DNA of 64,000 nt from contig DYJI01000001.1 of the NCBI GenBank assembly GCA_020723185.1, positions 372,001 to 436,000 on the forward strand. The letters are read 5' to 3'. Below, in pieces: positions 1-14,400 of this stretch. Position 1 is the stretch's first letter; each line of letters starts with the position of its first letter. Origin of the DNA: Sideroxydans lithotrophicus. GTDB lineage: Bacteria > Pseudomonadota > Gammaproteobacteria > Burkholderiales > Gallionellaceae. The translations under genes were made by a program, and so were the position numbers. Under the pieces are notes generated by a model. It saw only the letters and a program-made list of their open reading frames with translations. It had not been told where the DNA came from and did no database searches.

Positions 1-1641
1 GGTGGCGCAGAGCCTGTTCCTGCAGCCCATTTCGCTGATGCATCGTCAAGTGCCATGCAGCATAGCTTGAGAGACATAGATTTCCGCAGGGGCAAGAACG
101 GTGAAAGCCGAATTCAGATCGATTTGTCCGACGCGGATATCGGTATAGATATCAAACAGCAGGGGCGGGCGCTGATAGTTGATTTCCAGCGCGCAGTGTT
201 GCCGCGCAATCTGCAGCGGAAACTGGACGTTTCAGATTTCGCCACCCCGGTTCAAACGATCGACGCTTTCGTTCAGGGAAATAACGCGCGCCTGTCGATC
301 GAACCGAAGGGACTTTGGGAATACTCGGCTTATCAGACAGACAACAAATTCATCGTCGAAGTCAAGGCTGTCACGGAAGACCCGAACAGGTTGGTGAAGG
401 GGGCGGCTCCGGGATATTCCGGAGAAAAGTTGACGTTGAATTTCCAGAACATCTCGACCCGCGAAGCGTTGAGCGTCATTGCGGACTTTACCGGACTGAA
501 TATGGTCATCAGTGATACGGTCTCGGGCAGCTTGACGCTGCGCTTGAAGGATGTGCCGTGGGATCAGGCTTTTGAGATCATCCTGCAAAGTCGCGGATTG
601 GACATGCGCAAGAACGGCAATGTGATTCAAGTGGCACCACGTGAAGAGATCGCGGCCAAAGAGAAGATCGAATTCTCTGCGCGTCAGGAGATCACCGAAT
701 TGGAGCCGTTGCGCACGGAGAACTTTGAACTTGCCTACGCGAAAGCGTCGGACGTAGTTACATTGATCTCCAATGACAAGCAAAAGATACTGTCGAGCCG
801 CGGCAGCGCGAACTTCGATCTGCGCACCAATCTGCTGTTCGTCAAGGACGTGCCTTCCAGCCTTGAAGAGGTGCGCAAGCTCATCAAGCTGATCGATGTC
901 CCGGTTCGCCAAGTGCTGATCGAAGCTCGATTTGTGGAAGCCAGTGAGTCCTTCAACCATACATTGGGCGGGCGCCTGGGGTACACCGGTCCAACGCAAG
1001 CGCAAGGTGGCGGCTTCGCAGTCGGCAACGCGGGCAGGGGAAGTATCTCTGGCGGCAGTTTGAACCTGCCCGGTGCAGCTTCGGGGTTAGGTGGATTGAC
1101 CATGACGCTGTTCAATGCGGCAGCGACAAAGACGCTCACGCTGGAATTGAATGCGTCGGCCATCGATGGCACAACGAAGAACATCGCCAGCCCGCGAGTG
1201 GTCACGGGAGACAAGACAGCGGCAACGATTGAATCCGGTGTTGAGGTTCCCTATCTGCAGGCAAGCAGCAGCGGTGCAACGAACGTGGCCTTCAAAAAGG
1301 CAGTGTTGGGGTTGACCGTGACACCCCAGATCACGCCAGAGGATAGCGTGACCATGAAGATCAGCGTAAGTCAGGATACGGTGGGTAACATCTACTCCGG
1401 CGTACCAAGTATCAATACAAAGAAAGTCGACACACAAGTGCTCGTCGATAATGGGGGGACGGTGGTCATCGGCGGGGTTTACACGCAAGACGATTCCGAT
1501 TCCACTTCTGCTGTCCCGGGTTTGGGGGACATCCCGGTGCTTGGCTGGCTGTTCAAGACGAATACTGTGGTCAAGAGCAAGAAAGAACTTCTGGTGTTCA
1601 TCACACCGAAGATCCTTAAAGATACGCTTGGAACAAATTAG
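1..1641 (+). CDS. pilQ: Type IV pilus secretin PilQ (5' end outside window)
   Basis: Outer-membrane secretin through which the type IV pilus passes. The frame is open from base 1 (GGAEPVPAAHFADASS...), so the gene starts upstream and the ATG at 55 is internal. Visible parts are the end of an AMIN-type peptidoglycan-binding domain (LSDADIGIDIKQQGRALIVD), a secretin N/STN-type domain (LNFQNISTREALSVIADFTG), and a complete C-terminal secretin barrel with VLIEARFVEA near base 917 and the family signature VPGLGDIPVLGWLFKT near base 1516. The protein stops at 1641, just before a strong hairpin. Placement directly upstream of aroK-aroB is the usual end of a pilMNOPQ operon in proteobacteria, and pilS-pilR lie further along in this window. 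Family identity is secure; only the 5' end is missing. Confidence 0.95.
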   Translation, partial: GGAEPVPAAHFADASSSAMQHSLRDIDFRRGKNGESRIQIDLSDADIGIDIKQQGRALIVDFQRAVLPRNLQRKLDVSDFATPVQTIDAFVQGNNARLSIEPKGLWEYSAYQTDNKFIVEVKAVTEDPNRLVKGAAPGYSGEKLTLNFQNISTREALSVIADFTGLNMVISDTVSGSLTLRLKDVPWDQAFEIILQSRGLDMRKNGNVIQVAPREEIAAKEKIEFSARQEITELEPLRTENFELAYAKASDVVTLISNDKQKILSSRGSANFDLRTNLLFVKDVPSSLEEVRKLIKLIDVPVRQVLIEARFVEASESFNHTLGGRLGYTGPTQAQGGGFAVGNAGRGSISGGSLNLPGAASGLGGLTMTLFNAAATKTLTLELNASAIDGTTKNIASPRVVTGDKTAATIESGVEVPYLQASSSGATNVAFKKAVLGLTVTPQITPEDSVTMKISVSQDTVGNIYSGVPSINTKKVDTQVLVDNGGTVVIGGVYTQDDSDSTSAVPGLGDIPVLGWLFKTNTVVKSKKELLVFITPKILKDTLGTN

Positions 1642-1653
1642 CGAAGTATCTAA

Positions 1654-1693
1654 GTAAAAACAAAAGCCCGGCATGCCGGGCTTTTGTTTTTAC
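1654..1693. terminator. 40-bp perfect palindrome, probable bidirectional terminator after pilQ
   Basis: A perfect inverted repeat, centred between bases 1673 and 1674 on GCATGC. It has a GC-rich core (AGCCCGGC/GCCGGGCT) flanked by A-rich sequence on the left and T-rich sequence on the right. It therefore reads as an intrinsic terminator on either strand. It begins 12 nt after the pilQ stop and separates pilQ from aroK. Confidence 0.85.
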
Positions 1694-1714
1694 GAGCATG
1701 ATTTCCGCTACAAT
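1684..1714 (+). promoter_or_regulatory. Possible aroK promoter
   Basis: TACAAT at 1709-1714 resembles a -10 element, and TTGTTT at 1684-1689 is a weak -35 with a 19-nt spacer. The predicted transcription start falls at about 1720-1722, on the aroK ATG at 1721, and no Shine-Dalgarno sequence is visible in front of that ATG. A leaderless aroK transcript is therefore possible. The -35 overlaps the right arm of the terminator palindrome. Motif reading only. Confidence 0.4.
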
Positions 1715-1720
1715 TCTGGC

Positions 1721-2296
1721 ATGGAACCGTCCAACACCTACAAATCCAGTAGTGGCAATATCATTCTGATTGGCTTGATGGGCTCCGGCAAGACGACGGT
1801 TGGAAAGCTGTTGGCCAAGCAGCTCCAGAAATCCTTTGTCGATTGTGATGAGGAGATACAACGGCGTACCGGGGTCACCATCCCCCACATCTTCGATGTG
1901 GAAGGAGAGGAGGGTTTCAGATTGCGCGAATCTGCCACATTGGAAGAGCTTGTCAAAAGAAACAATATCGTACTTGCGACCGGGGGCGGTGCGCCTCTGA
2001 GTCAGATGAATCGAGAATTGTTGAGCAGGAGCGGCATCGTCGTGTATTTGAAGAGCAGTGTGCATGACCTGTGGCATCGCACACGGCACGACCAGAATCG
2101 CCCCCTGCTGCAGACTGCCGATCCGCGCGCGACCCTGCAAGCGTTGTATGAGAAGCGCGACCCGCTGTACAACAGCATAGCTGATATCGTCATTCATACC
2201 GGGAAACAGAACGTGCAGCTTCTGCTATCCAGACTTCAGGAAAGATTGGCCGAATATCGCGCCCCAGACAAACCGGCAACAGAGAGTATCCAGTGA
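1721..2296 (+). CDS. aroK: Shikimate kinase
   Basis: ATP-dependent 3-phosphorylation of shikimate, step five of the chorismate pathway, in the cytoplasm. The 191-residue protein has the P-loop GLMGSGKT at residues 18-25, the shikimate-binding segment [12 protein letters not shown], and ATGGGAP in the middle of the domain (residues about 86-92), as in AroK/AroL. I start it at the ATG at 1721 because homology begins right after it ([15 protein letters not shown]); an upstream in-frame codon at 1673 lies inside the terminator hairpin. The stop overlaps the aroB start (TGATG), so translation of the pair is probably coupled. Typical length is 170-190 residues. Confidence 0.95.
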   Translation: MEPSNTYKSSSGNIILIGLMGSGKTTVGKLLAKQLQKSFVDCDEEIQRRTGVTIPHIFDVEGEEGFRLRESATLEELVKRNNIVLATGGGAPLSQMNRELLSRSGIVVYLKSSVHDLWHRTRHDQNRPLLQTADPRATLQALYEKRDPLYNSIADIVIHTGKQNVQLLLSRLQERLAEYRAPDKPATESIQ

Positions 2297-3378
2297 TGCA
2301 AACATTGAGCGTCGGCCTGGCCGAACGGAGTTACCCGATATTGATTGGCAACGGCCTGTTATCAACTGGAGAGTTGTTCATGCCGTATATGCCAACCAAA
2401 CGTGCCGTCATCATCAGCAATACGACGGTAGCTCCCTTATATCTGGAGCAGCTCCGCGCAAGCCTGCAGGGCGTGGGTGTGCACAGTGACAGCATCATCT
2501 TGCCGGACGGCGAGAGATATAAAAATGCCGCGTCGATGGAAACCATCTACGATTCCCTGCTGAGGTCGCACTGTGAGCGGAGTACGACACTCATTGCGTT
2601 GGGGGGGGGCGTGATAGGCGACATGGTCGGCTTTGCTGCCGCGTCATATTTGCGAGGGGTTCCGTTCATCCAGATACCTACCACGCTCCTCGCACAGGTG
2701 GATTCATCGGTGGGCGGCAAGACCGGCATCAATCACCCGCTTGGCAAGAACATGATCGGTGCTTTTTATCAGCCGAAAATGGTACTTGCTGATACCAGCA
2801 CGCTGGATACCCTGCCGGACAGAGAGCTGAGTGCAGGTGTTTCTGAAGTGATCAAGTATGGCCTGATACGGGACCTGCCGTTTCTGGAGTGGCTCGAGCA
2901 GAACATGGAAAAGATTCTGGCAAGGGATACCGAAGCGCTGCAATATGCGATCGCCCGCAGCTGCCAGAACAAAGCAGAGGTGGTCGGCAACGACGAACGC
3001 GAAAGTGGCGAGCGTGCATTGCTGAACTTGGGGCATACATTCGGCCATGCTATCGAGAATGGCATGGGATACGGTGTATGGCTGCACGGGGAGGCGGTCG
3101 CCGCAGGCACCATCATGGCGGCAGAGCTCTCCCGCCGGATGGGCTGGCTGACGTCGGCTGAGGTTGCGCGGATCAGTGACCTGTTCCAGCGTGCAAGGTT
3201 GCCGGTGCGCGGACCAATGATGACGTTTGAAAAATACCTGGAACTGATGGGGCTGGATAAGAAAGTGGCGGCAGGAAAGATCAGATTCGTTCTGCTGGAA
3301 AAGCTGGGTGGTGCAGTCATGACAGGCGATGTGCCTGAGTCAATGCTGAAGGAAACGCTTGAGGCATGCTGTGGCTGA
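2296..3378 (+). CDS. aroB: 3-dehydroquinate synthase
   Basis: Converts DAHP to 3-dehydroquinate, step two of the shikimate pathway, with NAD+ and a divalent metal. The 360-residue protein carries the NAD-binding [13 protein letters not shown], the segment [20 protein letters not shown], and metal ligands in [12 protein letters not shown] and LHGEAVAAG. The ATG at 2296 overlaps the aroK stop; a GTG one codon earlier is also possible. The glycine motif is encoded by an uninterrupted run of nine G at 2601-2609, an unusual slippage-prone tract in an essential gene. The 3' end overlaps dgt. Confidence 0.95.
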   Translation: MQTLSVGLAERSYPILIGNGLLSTGELFMPYMPTKRAVIISNTTVAPLYLEQLRASLQGVGVHSDSIILPDGERYKNAASMETIYDSLLRSHCERSTTLIALGGGVIGDMVGFAAASYLRGVPFIQIPTTLLAQVDSSVGGKTGINHPLGKNMIGAFYQPKMVLADTSTLDTLPDRELSAGVSEVIKYGLIRDLPFLEWLEQNMEKILARDTEALQYAIARSCQNKAEVVGNDERESGERALLNLGHTFGHAIENGMGYGVWLHGEAVAAGTIMAAELSRRMGWLTSAEVARISDLFQRARLPVRGPMMTFEKYLELMGLDKKVAAGKIRFVLLEKLGGAVMTGDVPESMLKETLEACCG

Positions 3379-4495
3379 ACGGCAGTTGGCTCCCTATGCT
3401 GTGAGCGAGAGCCTGGGCGGTCGACGGACGCCGGAGTCGAGCCCTCCAGGCCGAAGCGAGTTCCAGCGGGACAGGGATCGTATCATCCACTCAAGCGCAT
3501 TCCGCAGGCTCGAATACAAGACGCAGGTTTTCGTCAATCACGAGGGCGACCTGTTCCGGACACGCCTCACGCATAGCATCGAGGTGGCGCAGATCGGCAG
3601 ATCCATCGCGCGCCAACTGGGTCTGAACGAGGATCTGGTCGAGGCGATCTCGCTGGCACACGATCTGGGACACACGCCGTTCGGGCATGCCGGCCAGGAC
3701 GAGCTCAATGACTGCATGGCCGAATACGGCGGATTCGAGCACAACCTGCAATCACTGCGTGTGGTGGATGTTCTTGAAGAACGGTACGCAGCGTTCGATG
3801 GGCTCAACCTCTGCTTTGAGACACGCGAGGGTATATTGAAACACTGCTCGCGTGAGAATGCCGAGCGGATGGGTGATGTGGGGCAGCGATTCCTGACCGG
3901 GCAGCGCCCCAGCCTGGAGGCGCAGGTTGCCAACCTGGCGGACGAGATCGCCTACAACAATCACGATGTCGATGACGGCTTGAGATCGGGATTGCTGTCG
4001 CTGGAGCAACTGGCGGAAGTGGAGCTGTTTGCCACCCATTTGGAGCAGGTGCGGCAGTCATGGCCGCAGTTGGCCGAGCGTCGCGTCGTGCACGAAACAG
4101 TCCGCCGGATGATCAACACGCTTGTCACTGACATGATCGCCCAGACACTTGCCAACATAGCCCAAAGCGCGCCGAGCTCGGTCGAGGATGTGCGCAGCGC
4201 CCCGGCACTGGCAGGATTCAGCCCGCAGATGCGCGAATCGAACCACGAACTGAAGTCCTTTCTGCGGACCGAACTGTATCGCCACTACCGGGTCATGCGC
4301 ATGAGTGCAAAGGCACGCCGTGTGATTCGCGAACTGTTTCAGGCTTTCATGGAAGATCCGCGCCTGCTGCCACCGCAATCGGGCAACCGGCAAGCGGAGC
4401 ACTTGCCACGCACCGTGGCAGACTACATCGCTGGTATGACCGACCGTTATGCGATCCGCGAGCACAGGCGTATTTTCGCCATAGAAGAGATTTAA
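3371..4495 (+). CDS. dgt: dGTPase-like HD-domain triphosphohydrolase
   Basis: Predicted deoxynucleoside triphosphate triphosphohydrolase (dNTP to deoxynucleoside plus triphosphate) of the dGTPase-like family. The 374-residue protein has the N-terminal signature [22 protein letters not shown], then the metal-binding set H ([18 protein letters not shown]), HD ([19 protein letters not shown]), and a later D in [15 protein letters not shown] use the GTG at 3371, which overlaps the aroB stop (GTGGCTGA), as the start; a TTG four codons earlier is less likely. The aroK-aroB-dgt order with overlaps implies one transcript. Substrate preference among dNTPs cannot be read from sequence. Confidence 0.9.
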   Translation: MAERQLAPYAVSESLGGRRTPESSPPGRSEFQRDRDRIIHSSAFRRLEYKTQVFVNHEGDLFRTRLTHSIEVAQIGRSIARQLGLNEDLVEAISLAHDLGHTPFGHAGQDELNDCMAEYGGFEHNLQSLRVVDVLEERYAAFDGLNLCFETREGILKHCSRENAERMGDVGQRFLTGQRPSLEAQVANLADEIAYNNHDVDDGLRSGLLSLEQLAEVELFATHLEQVRQSWPQLAERRVVHETVRRMINTLVTDMIAQTLANIAQSAPSSVEDVRSAPALAGFSPQMRESNHELKSFLRTELYRHYRVMRMSAKARRVIRELFQAFMEDPRLLPPQSGNRQAEHLPRTVADYIAGMTDRYAIREHRRIFAIEEI

Positions 4496-4613
4496 CCGGT
4501 TCTCGGTTGCCCACTGCCTACGGTTTAAGGTAGCATTCCCGCCCTTTTGGATAAATTCCCCGAAAAAGCGGCGTTAGCCGCCCTGTTGTCGGATGATCGA
4601 GGTGAGGAGCAAG
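4496..4613. other. dgt-gltB intergenic spacer
   Basis: 118 bases without a gene. It holds a short hairpin, GCGGC-GTTA-GCCGC at 4568-4581, with no following T tract, and a good Shine-Dalgarno sequence (AGGTGAGGAG, 4600-4609). No convincing -35/-10 pair was found, although a gltB promoter is expected here because the dgt operon ends. Confidence 0.5.
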
Positions 4614-9271
<4,658 letters not shown>

Positions 9272-9272
<1 letters not shown>

Positions 9273-10735
9273 TGGGCAAGCCAACCGGATTCAAGGAATT
9301 TGCGCGCGTCAGCGAAGGTTACGCGCCGGTAGAGCAGCGCCTGAAGCATTATCAGGAATTCGTTGCACATCTGTCTGACAGCGAAGCAACCCAGCAGGGT
9401 GCACGTTGCATGGACTGCGGCATCCCGTTCTGCAGCAACGGCTGCCCGGTCAACAACATCATCCCCGACTGGAATGACCTGGTGTATCGCGGCAACTGGA
9501 AGCAGGCCATCGAAGTGCTGCATTCCACCAACAACTTCCCGGAAGTGACCGGTCGCATCTGCCCGGCACCGTGCGAAGCGGCTTGTACGCTGAACATCGG
9601 CCACGAAGCTGTCGGCATCAAATCCATCGAGCACGCCATCATCGACAAGGCTGGCGAGAACGGCTGGGTCGTGCCGCAACCAGCAAAGAAGAAGACGGGC
9701 AAGAAGGTTGCCATAGTCGGTTCCGGCCCAGCCGGACTGGCTGCCGCGCAGCAACTGGCCCGTGCCGGTCATGCCGTGACCGTGTTCGAGAAGAACAGCC
9801 GCATCGGCGGTCTGATGCGCTATGGCATCCCCGACTTCAAACTGGACAAGCGCCTGATCGACTGGCGCATGGCGCAACTCGCCGCTGAAGGCGTGAAGTT
9901 CCAGACCAGCACTTTCATCGGCAAGGAACTGCCGGGGAAGGGCATCGTCAACGATGCAAAGAAAGTCATCAGCCCGGCCGCCCTGAAGAAGGATTTCGAT
10001 GCGGTGATCCTGGCGGGTGGTTCCGAGCAGCCGCGCGACCTGGCGGTACCGGGACGCGAACTGGCCGGCGTGCACTACGCGCTGGAATTCCTCATTCCGC
10101 AGAACAAGGAAGTCGCCGGCGACGGCAAGAACCCGATCGATGTGGCTGGCAAGCATGTCGTGGTCATCGGCGGCGGCGACACCGGTTCGGATTGTGTGGG
10201 CACCTCCAACCGCCACGCCGCAGCCTCCATCACCCAGATCGAAGTGATGCCGCGTGCACCGGAGCAGGAGAACAAGTCGCTGACCTGGCCGAACTGGCCG
10301 CTCAAGCTGCGTACCTCCAGCTCGCACGACGAAGGTTGCGTGCGTGACTGGGCGATCTCCACCAAGGAATTCATCGGCGAGAACGGCGTGCTCAAGGCGA
10401 TCAAGTGCGTGCGCGTCGAATTCAAGGAAGGCAAGATGGTCGAGATTGCAGGCAGCGAATTCGAACTCAAGGCCGACTACGTCTTCCTCGCCATGGGCTT
10501 CACTAATCCGCTGGCGCAAGTGCTGGATGCGTTCGGTGTGGCGAAGGATGGCCGTGGCAATGTGCTGGCGACCACCGACGGCGACAAGTGCTACCAGACC
10601 AGTGTCAAGAACGTGTTCGCCGCAGGCGATATGCGTCGCGGCCAGTCGCTGGTGGTATGGGCGATCCGCGAAGGCCGTCAGGCTGCACGCGCAGTGGATG
10701 AGTTCCTGATGGGCTCGTCGTTGTTGCCACGATAA
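9272..10735 (+). CDS. gltD: Glutamate synthase (NADPH) small chain
   Basis: Flavoprotein beta subunit that passes NADPH electrons through FAD and Fe-S clusters to GltB. The 487-residue protein has two N-terminal cysteine clusters ([16 protein letters not shown] and [14 protein letters not shown]), an FAD-binding [18 protein letters not shown], an NADPH-binding [13 protein letters not shown], and the C-terminal FAD motif [21 protein letters not shown]. The start overlaps the gltB stop, so the two subunits are translationally coupled. The length matches the family (about 470-490). Confidence 0.96.
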
Positions 10736-10746
10736 TAAAAACAAAT

Positions 10747-10767
10747 CCGCCACCTGACCGGTGGCGG
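10747..10767. terminator. Hairpin between gltD and hemE
   Basis: An 8-bp perfect stem, CCGCCACC/GGTGGCGG, with loop TGACC. The left side is preceded by an A-rich run (AATAAAAACAAAT), while the right side has no T tract. As an intrinsic terminator it would work better for minus-strand transcription; on the plus strand it may only attenuate read-through into hemE. Confidence 0.5.
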
Positions 10768-10787
10768 AATTCATTCAGGGATCCAGC

Positions 10788-11852
10788 ATGAACTTCAAAG
10801 TTAAGAACGACACCTTTCTGCGCGCTCTGCTGCGCCAGCCGACTGAATACACACCGCTGTGGATGATGCGCCAGGCTGGCCGTTACCTGCCTGAATACCG
10901 CGCCACCCGCCGTCAGGCAGGCAGCTTCATGGGCCTGTGCAAGAGCCCGGACTTTGCGACTGAAGTGACCTTGCAGCCGCTGGATCGCTTCCCGCTGGAT
11001 GCCGCCATCCTGTTCTCCGACATCCTGACCGTACCGGACGCGATGGGTCTGGGCCTGTATTTCTCCGAAGGCGAAGGTCCGAAGTTCGAGCGTCCGCTGG
11101 AAACCGAAGCCGACATCATGGCGTTGCAAGTGCCGGACATCGGCAAGGACCTGAAGTATGTGACTGACGCCGTATCGCAGATCCGCAAATCGCTGGATGG
11201 CCGCGTGCCGCTGATCGGCTTCTCCGGCAGCCCGTGGACGCTGTCCTGCTACATGGTGGAAGGCGGCAGCAGCGATGATTACGCCAAGGTGAAGACCTTG
11301 ATGTACAAAGAGCCCAAGTTGATGCACCACATCCTGAACGTGACTGCGCAGGCAGTGACCGCTTACCTCAACGCGCAGATTGAAGCAGGCGCGCAAGCCG
11401 TGATGATTTTCGATTCCTGGGGCGGCGCGCTGTCTCATTCCGCGTTCCACGAATTCTCGCTGGCCTACATCCAGCGCATCGTGGATGGTCTGATCAAGGA
11501 GAAGGACGGCGTGCGCATCCCGTCCATTGTCTTCACCAAGGGTGGCGGCCTGTGGATCGAGAGCATCGCCGATATCGGCTGCGACGCGGTCGGTCTGGAC
11601 TGGACCATGGACATCGGCGTGGCACGCCAGAAGGTCGGCCACAAGGTCGCGCTGCAAGGCAACCTCGATCCGACTGTATTGTTCGCCACACCGGAAGTGA
11701 TCCGCAACGAAGTGGAGAAGGTGCTGTCCAGCTTCGGCTTCGGCAGCGGCCATGTGTTCAACCTGGGCCACGGCATCTCGCAACATACCGACCCCGATAA
11801 CGCGGCCGCGCTGGTGCAGGCCGTGCATGAACTCAGCAAGAAATATCACTAG
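10788..11852 (+). CDS. hemE: Uroporphyrinogen decarboxylase
   Basis: Decarboxylates the four acetate side chains of uroporphyrinogen III to give coproporphyrinogen III, a cytosolic step of haem synthesis. The 354-residue protein has the family signature [16 protein letters not shown] near the N-terminus, followed by [29 protein letters not shown] and, at the C-terminus, [16 protein letters not shown] place the start at the ATG at 10788 (AGGG at 10777-10780); nine further in-frame upstream codons fall in the preceding hairpin. Its length equals that of the well-studied enterobacterial enzyme. Confidence 0.96.
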   Translation: MNFKVKNDTFLRALLRQPTEYTPLWMMRQAGRYLPEYRATRRQAGSFMGLCKSPDFATEVTLQPLDRFPLDAAILFSDILTVPDAMGLGLYFSEGEGPKFERPLETEADIMALQVPDIGKDLKYVTDAVSQIRKSLDGRVPLIGFSGSPWTLSCYMVEGGSSDDYAKVKTLMYKEPKLMHHILNVTAQAVTAYLNAQIEAGAQAVMIFDSWGGALSHSAFHEFSLAYIQRIVDGLIKEKDGVRIPSIVFTKGGGLWIESIADIGCDAVGLDWTMDIGVARQKVGHKVALQGNLDPTVLFATPEVIRNEVEKVLSSFGFGSGHVFNLGHGISQHTDPDNAAALVQAVHELSKKYH

Positions 11853-11895
11853 AAAACGCTTGACAGGCACCGGTTTATGAACAGGTGTCCAGACC

Positions 11896-11932
11896 GTAAA
11901 GGGCCACGGAAGTGCTATCCGTGGCCTTTTAC
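11896..11932 (+). terminator. Intrinsic terminator after hemE
   Basis: A 15-bp stem, GTAAAGGGCCACGGA against TCCGTGGCCTTTTAC (one G-U pair), with loop AGTGCTA. The right arm contains the TTTT run. It lies 43 nt after the hemE stop. Confidence 0.8.
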
Positions 11933-12040
11933 ATTTATGACGTAATACATTGAAAATAAAGGAAGTAACAAACTGCATGGAAAATGTGCGACAGAAAAAA
12001 ACTGTATACACTGTTTGCAGTTAGCGCATTTAAAGCGGGT

Positions 12041-12075
12041 TTGTACACATTGTTATCCACAGGAAATGTGGACAA
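12041..12075. promoter_or_regulatory. DnaA-box cluster upstream of priA
   Basis: Three DnaA-box-like 9-mers lie within 35 bases. TTGTACACA (12041-12049) has one mismatch to TTWTNCACA. TTATCCACA (12053-12061) is a perfect consensus box. TGTGGACAA (12067-12075) is an inverted box reading TTGTCCACA, also with one mismatch. The last two form an inverted pair around GGAAA. AT-rich sequence follows (ATAAAAAAACTCCATAT). The site is between the hemE terminator and priA, in a noncoding stretch of about 210 bases. Confidence 0.6.
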
Positions 12076-12146
12076 TAAAAAAACTCCATATCGCTCAATG
12101 GGATTCGCTAAACTTCAAACAAAACACCGGAAAGATTCTGCATAAA

Positions 12147-14321
12147 ATGTCCATCATACGCGTCGCGCTCGACGTGCCTTTGTCAACACTTTTCGACTAC
12201 AGCGTCAGTGCGGAAATGCGGATCGAGATCGGTCAGCGCGTACTCGTGCCATTCGGTCGCAAACAGATGTTGGGCATCGCGATGGAATGGGCCGAAAACT
12301 CCGATCTGGAGGCGACTCGGCTCAAGCCGGTCACGCAAGTGCTGGACGATGTACCGCCCCTGCCGCAGGACATGCTTACGCTGCTGCGCTTCTGCAGCGA
12401 CTATTACCACTTCCCTCTGGGCATGACCGTGTTGTCGTCTCTGCCGGCGCGCTTGCGCAGCGTGGAACCGATCGTCGTGAAACAGTCGGTCGACTACGCC
12501 CTGAGCGCGGCAGGCAGAGCGGTCGAAGTGGCGACCCTGCCCAAACGGCGCGTGGTGCAGCAACGCATCCTGCGTGCCTTGCACGAAGCCCCGCGCAGCG
12601 GGGCTCAACTGCGCATGCTTTCGCACGGCGCTCCCGCCGCGTTGAAGAGGCTGCTGGAGGCAGGCTGGGTGGAGGCCTGCGCGCCGACAAGCTGCACCGC
12701 GCACAGCTTCAATGATGCACATGCACTCACCGACGAGCAGCGGCAAGCGGTCGAGGCAGTCACGCAGCAACAAGGCTACGGCTGTTTCCTGCTGCACGGC
12801 ATCACTGGCAGCGGCAAGACCGAGGTCTATGTGCATCTGATGCACGAGATGCTGCAGCGAGGCGGGCAAGTGTTGCTGCTGGTGCCCGAGATCAACCTCA
12901 CCCCGCAACTGGAGAACTATTTTCGCAGCCGCTTCCCCGATGTCGTGCTGGTCAGCCTGCATAGCGGTCTGGCCGACGGCGAGCGTGCGCAGAACTGGCT
13001 CAAGGCGCAATCCGGGGCGGCACGTATCGTGCTCGGTACACGTCTGGCCGTGTTCGCCCCGCTGCCGAAATTGGGCCTGATCCTGGCGGACGAAGAACAT
13101 GACCCCTCGTTCAAACAGCAGGACGGCCTGCGTTACTCGGCGCGCGATGTCGCCATCTTCCGCGCCAGCCAGCGCGGTGTGCCTATCGTGCTGGGCTCTG
13201 CAACGCCGTCACTCGAAAGTTGGCATAACGCGCAAAGCGGACGCTACCGCCTGCTCAGACTCACGCAACGCGCGGTGCTGCCCGCCAGTCTGCCCACGGT
13301 ACGCTGCATGGACGTCACCAAGCTGCCGCTGCAGGATGGCTTGAGCGAACCGCTGCTGACTGCCATTGAGACAAGGCTGCAGCGCAAGGAACAAAGCCTG
13401 ATCTTCATCAATCGGCGCGGTTATTCGCCGGTGCTGATGTGCAGCGCCTGCGGCTGGTTATCCGAGTGCAAGAAATGCGCGGGCAAACTGGTGCTGCACA
13501 TGAAAGACCGCAGCCTGCGCTGTCACCATTGCGGCTATCAGCAGCGCGTGCCGCCTGCCTGCCCCACCTGCGGCGATGCCGATCTCAAGCCGGTCGGAAT
13601 CGGTACGCAGCGACTGGAAGAAACCCTGCAGCGCCGTTTCCCGCAGGCACGCATCCTGCGCGTGGACCGGGACAGCACGCGCAACAAAGGCGCGTGGAGC
13701 GCCATGCGCAAGCAGATACACGACGGCGAAGCGGATATTTTGATCGGCACGCAGATGCTGGCCAAAGGACACGACTTTCCCAATCTCACGCTGGTCGGCG
13801 TGATCAGCCCTGATGGCGCGCTGTACAGCGCGGATTTTCGTGCCTCGGAAAAACTGTTCGCCCAGTTGACGCAGGTCGGTGGGCGCGCCGGGCGCGCCGA
13901 CAAGGCAGGCGAGGTCATCGTGCAATCCGCCTTTCCCAACCACCCGCTGTTCCAGGCGTTGCGCGCCCATGACTATGAAAGCTGGGCCAAGACCTTGCTG
14001 GCAGAACGCAGCCTGGCGGGCCTGCCGCCGTTCACGTTCCAGGCCTTGTTGAGTGCGGAAAGCCTGCAAGAGCAGTCGGTCATGAAGTTCCTGCATCAGG
14101 CGCGGGAAAGTGCCGAGCAGATCGGGGCGGCAGTCGAGATATACGGCGTCGTACCGGCCGCCATGCCCAAGCGTGCCAACCACCACCGCGCGCAACTGCT
14201 GGTGCAAAGCGACGCGCGCAAGACATTGCAGGCCTTTTTGAGGAGTTGGAAAACCGAGCTGGTTACTCTGCCATCGCAAAAGGTGCGATGGGCACTGGAC
14301 ATCGATCCGATAGAAAATTGA
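12147..14321 (+). CDS. priA: Primosomal protein N' (replication restart helicase PriA)
   Basis: 3'-to-5' helicase that recognises stalled forks and reloads the replisome. The 724-residue protein has an N-terminal DNA-binding domain (RVALDVPLSTLFDYSV...RVLVPFG), Walker A GITGSGKTEVY, helicase box DEEHDPSFKQQDGLRYSARD, a zinc-binding insert with paired cysteines (CSACGWLSECKKCAGKL; CHHCGYQQRVPPACPTCG), and later motifs GTQMLAKGHDFPNLTLVG and QVGGRAGRADKAGEV. I start it at the ATG at 12147, where family homology begins; the in-frame codons back to 12015 would run through the DnaA-box region and encode nothing PriA-like. Confidence 0.95.
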   Translation: MSIIRVALDVPLSTLFDYSVSAEMRIEIGQRVLVPFGRKQMLGIAMEWAENSDLEATRLKPVTQVLDDVPPLPQDMLTLLRFCSDYYHFPLGMTVLSSLPARLRSVEPIVVKQSVDYALSAAGRAVEVATLPKRRVVQQRILRALHEAPRSGAQLRMLSHGAPAALKRLLEAGWVEACAPTSCTAHSFNDAHALTDEQRQAVEAVTQQQGYGCFLLHGITGSGKTEVYVHLMHEMLQRGGQVLLLVPEINLTPQLENYFRSRFPDVVLVSLHSGLADGERAQNWLKAQSGAARIVLGTRLAVFAPLPKLGLILADEEHDPSFKQQDGLRYSARDVAIFRASQRGVPIVLGSATPSLESWHNAQSGRYRLLRLTQRAVLPASLPTVRCMDVTKLPLQDGLSEPLLTAIETRLQRKEQSLIFINRRGYSPVLMCSACGWLSECKKCAGKLVLHMKDRSLRCHHCGYQQRVPPACPTCGDADLKPVGIGTQRLEETLQRRFPQARILRVDRDSTRNKGAWSAMRKQIHDGEADILIGTQMLAKGHDFPNLTLVGVISPDGALYSADFRASEKLFAQLTQVGGRAGRADKAGEVIVQSAFPNHPLFQALRAHDYESWAKTLLAERSLAGLPPFTFQALLSAESLQEQSVMKFLHQARESAEQIGAAVEIYGVVPAAMPKRANHHRAQLLVQSDARKTLQAFLRSWKTELVTLPSQKVRWALDIDPIEN

Positions 14322-14365
14322 AAATGACCCGTCAGGGCTATATAAGGCCCTACTAATATCGGCGT

Positions 14366-14371
14366 TATAAT
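14366..14371 (+). promoter_or_regulatory. -10 element for the CxxCH membrane protein gene
   Basis: A perfect TATAAT 30 nt upstream of the chosen ATG. No good -35 hexamer is visible at the expected distance. A small inverted repeat (AGGGC at 14334-14338, GCCCT at 14347-14351) lies just upstream and may weakly terminate priA. Confidence 0.45.
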
Positions 14372-14400
14372 GCGCGCGATCAATCGACATGGAGCAGAAA

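Noticed and set aside
4568-4581. Terminator after dgt
   Set aside because: The GCGGC/GCCGC stem is only 5 bp and is not followed by a T tract, so I would not call it an intrinsic terminator.
12015-12146. N-terminal extension of priA by 44 codons
   Set aside because: The extension would cover the DnaA boxes and shows no similarity to PriA, whose homology begins at the ATG at 12147.
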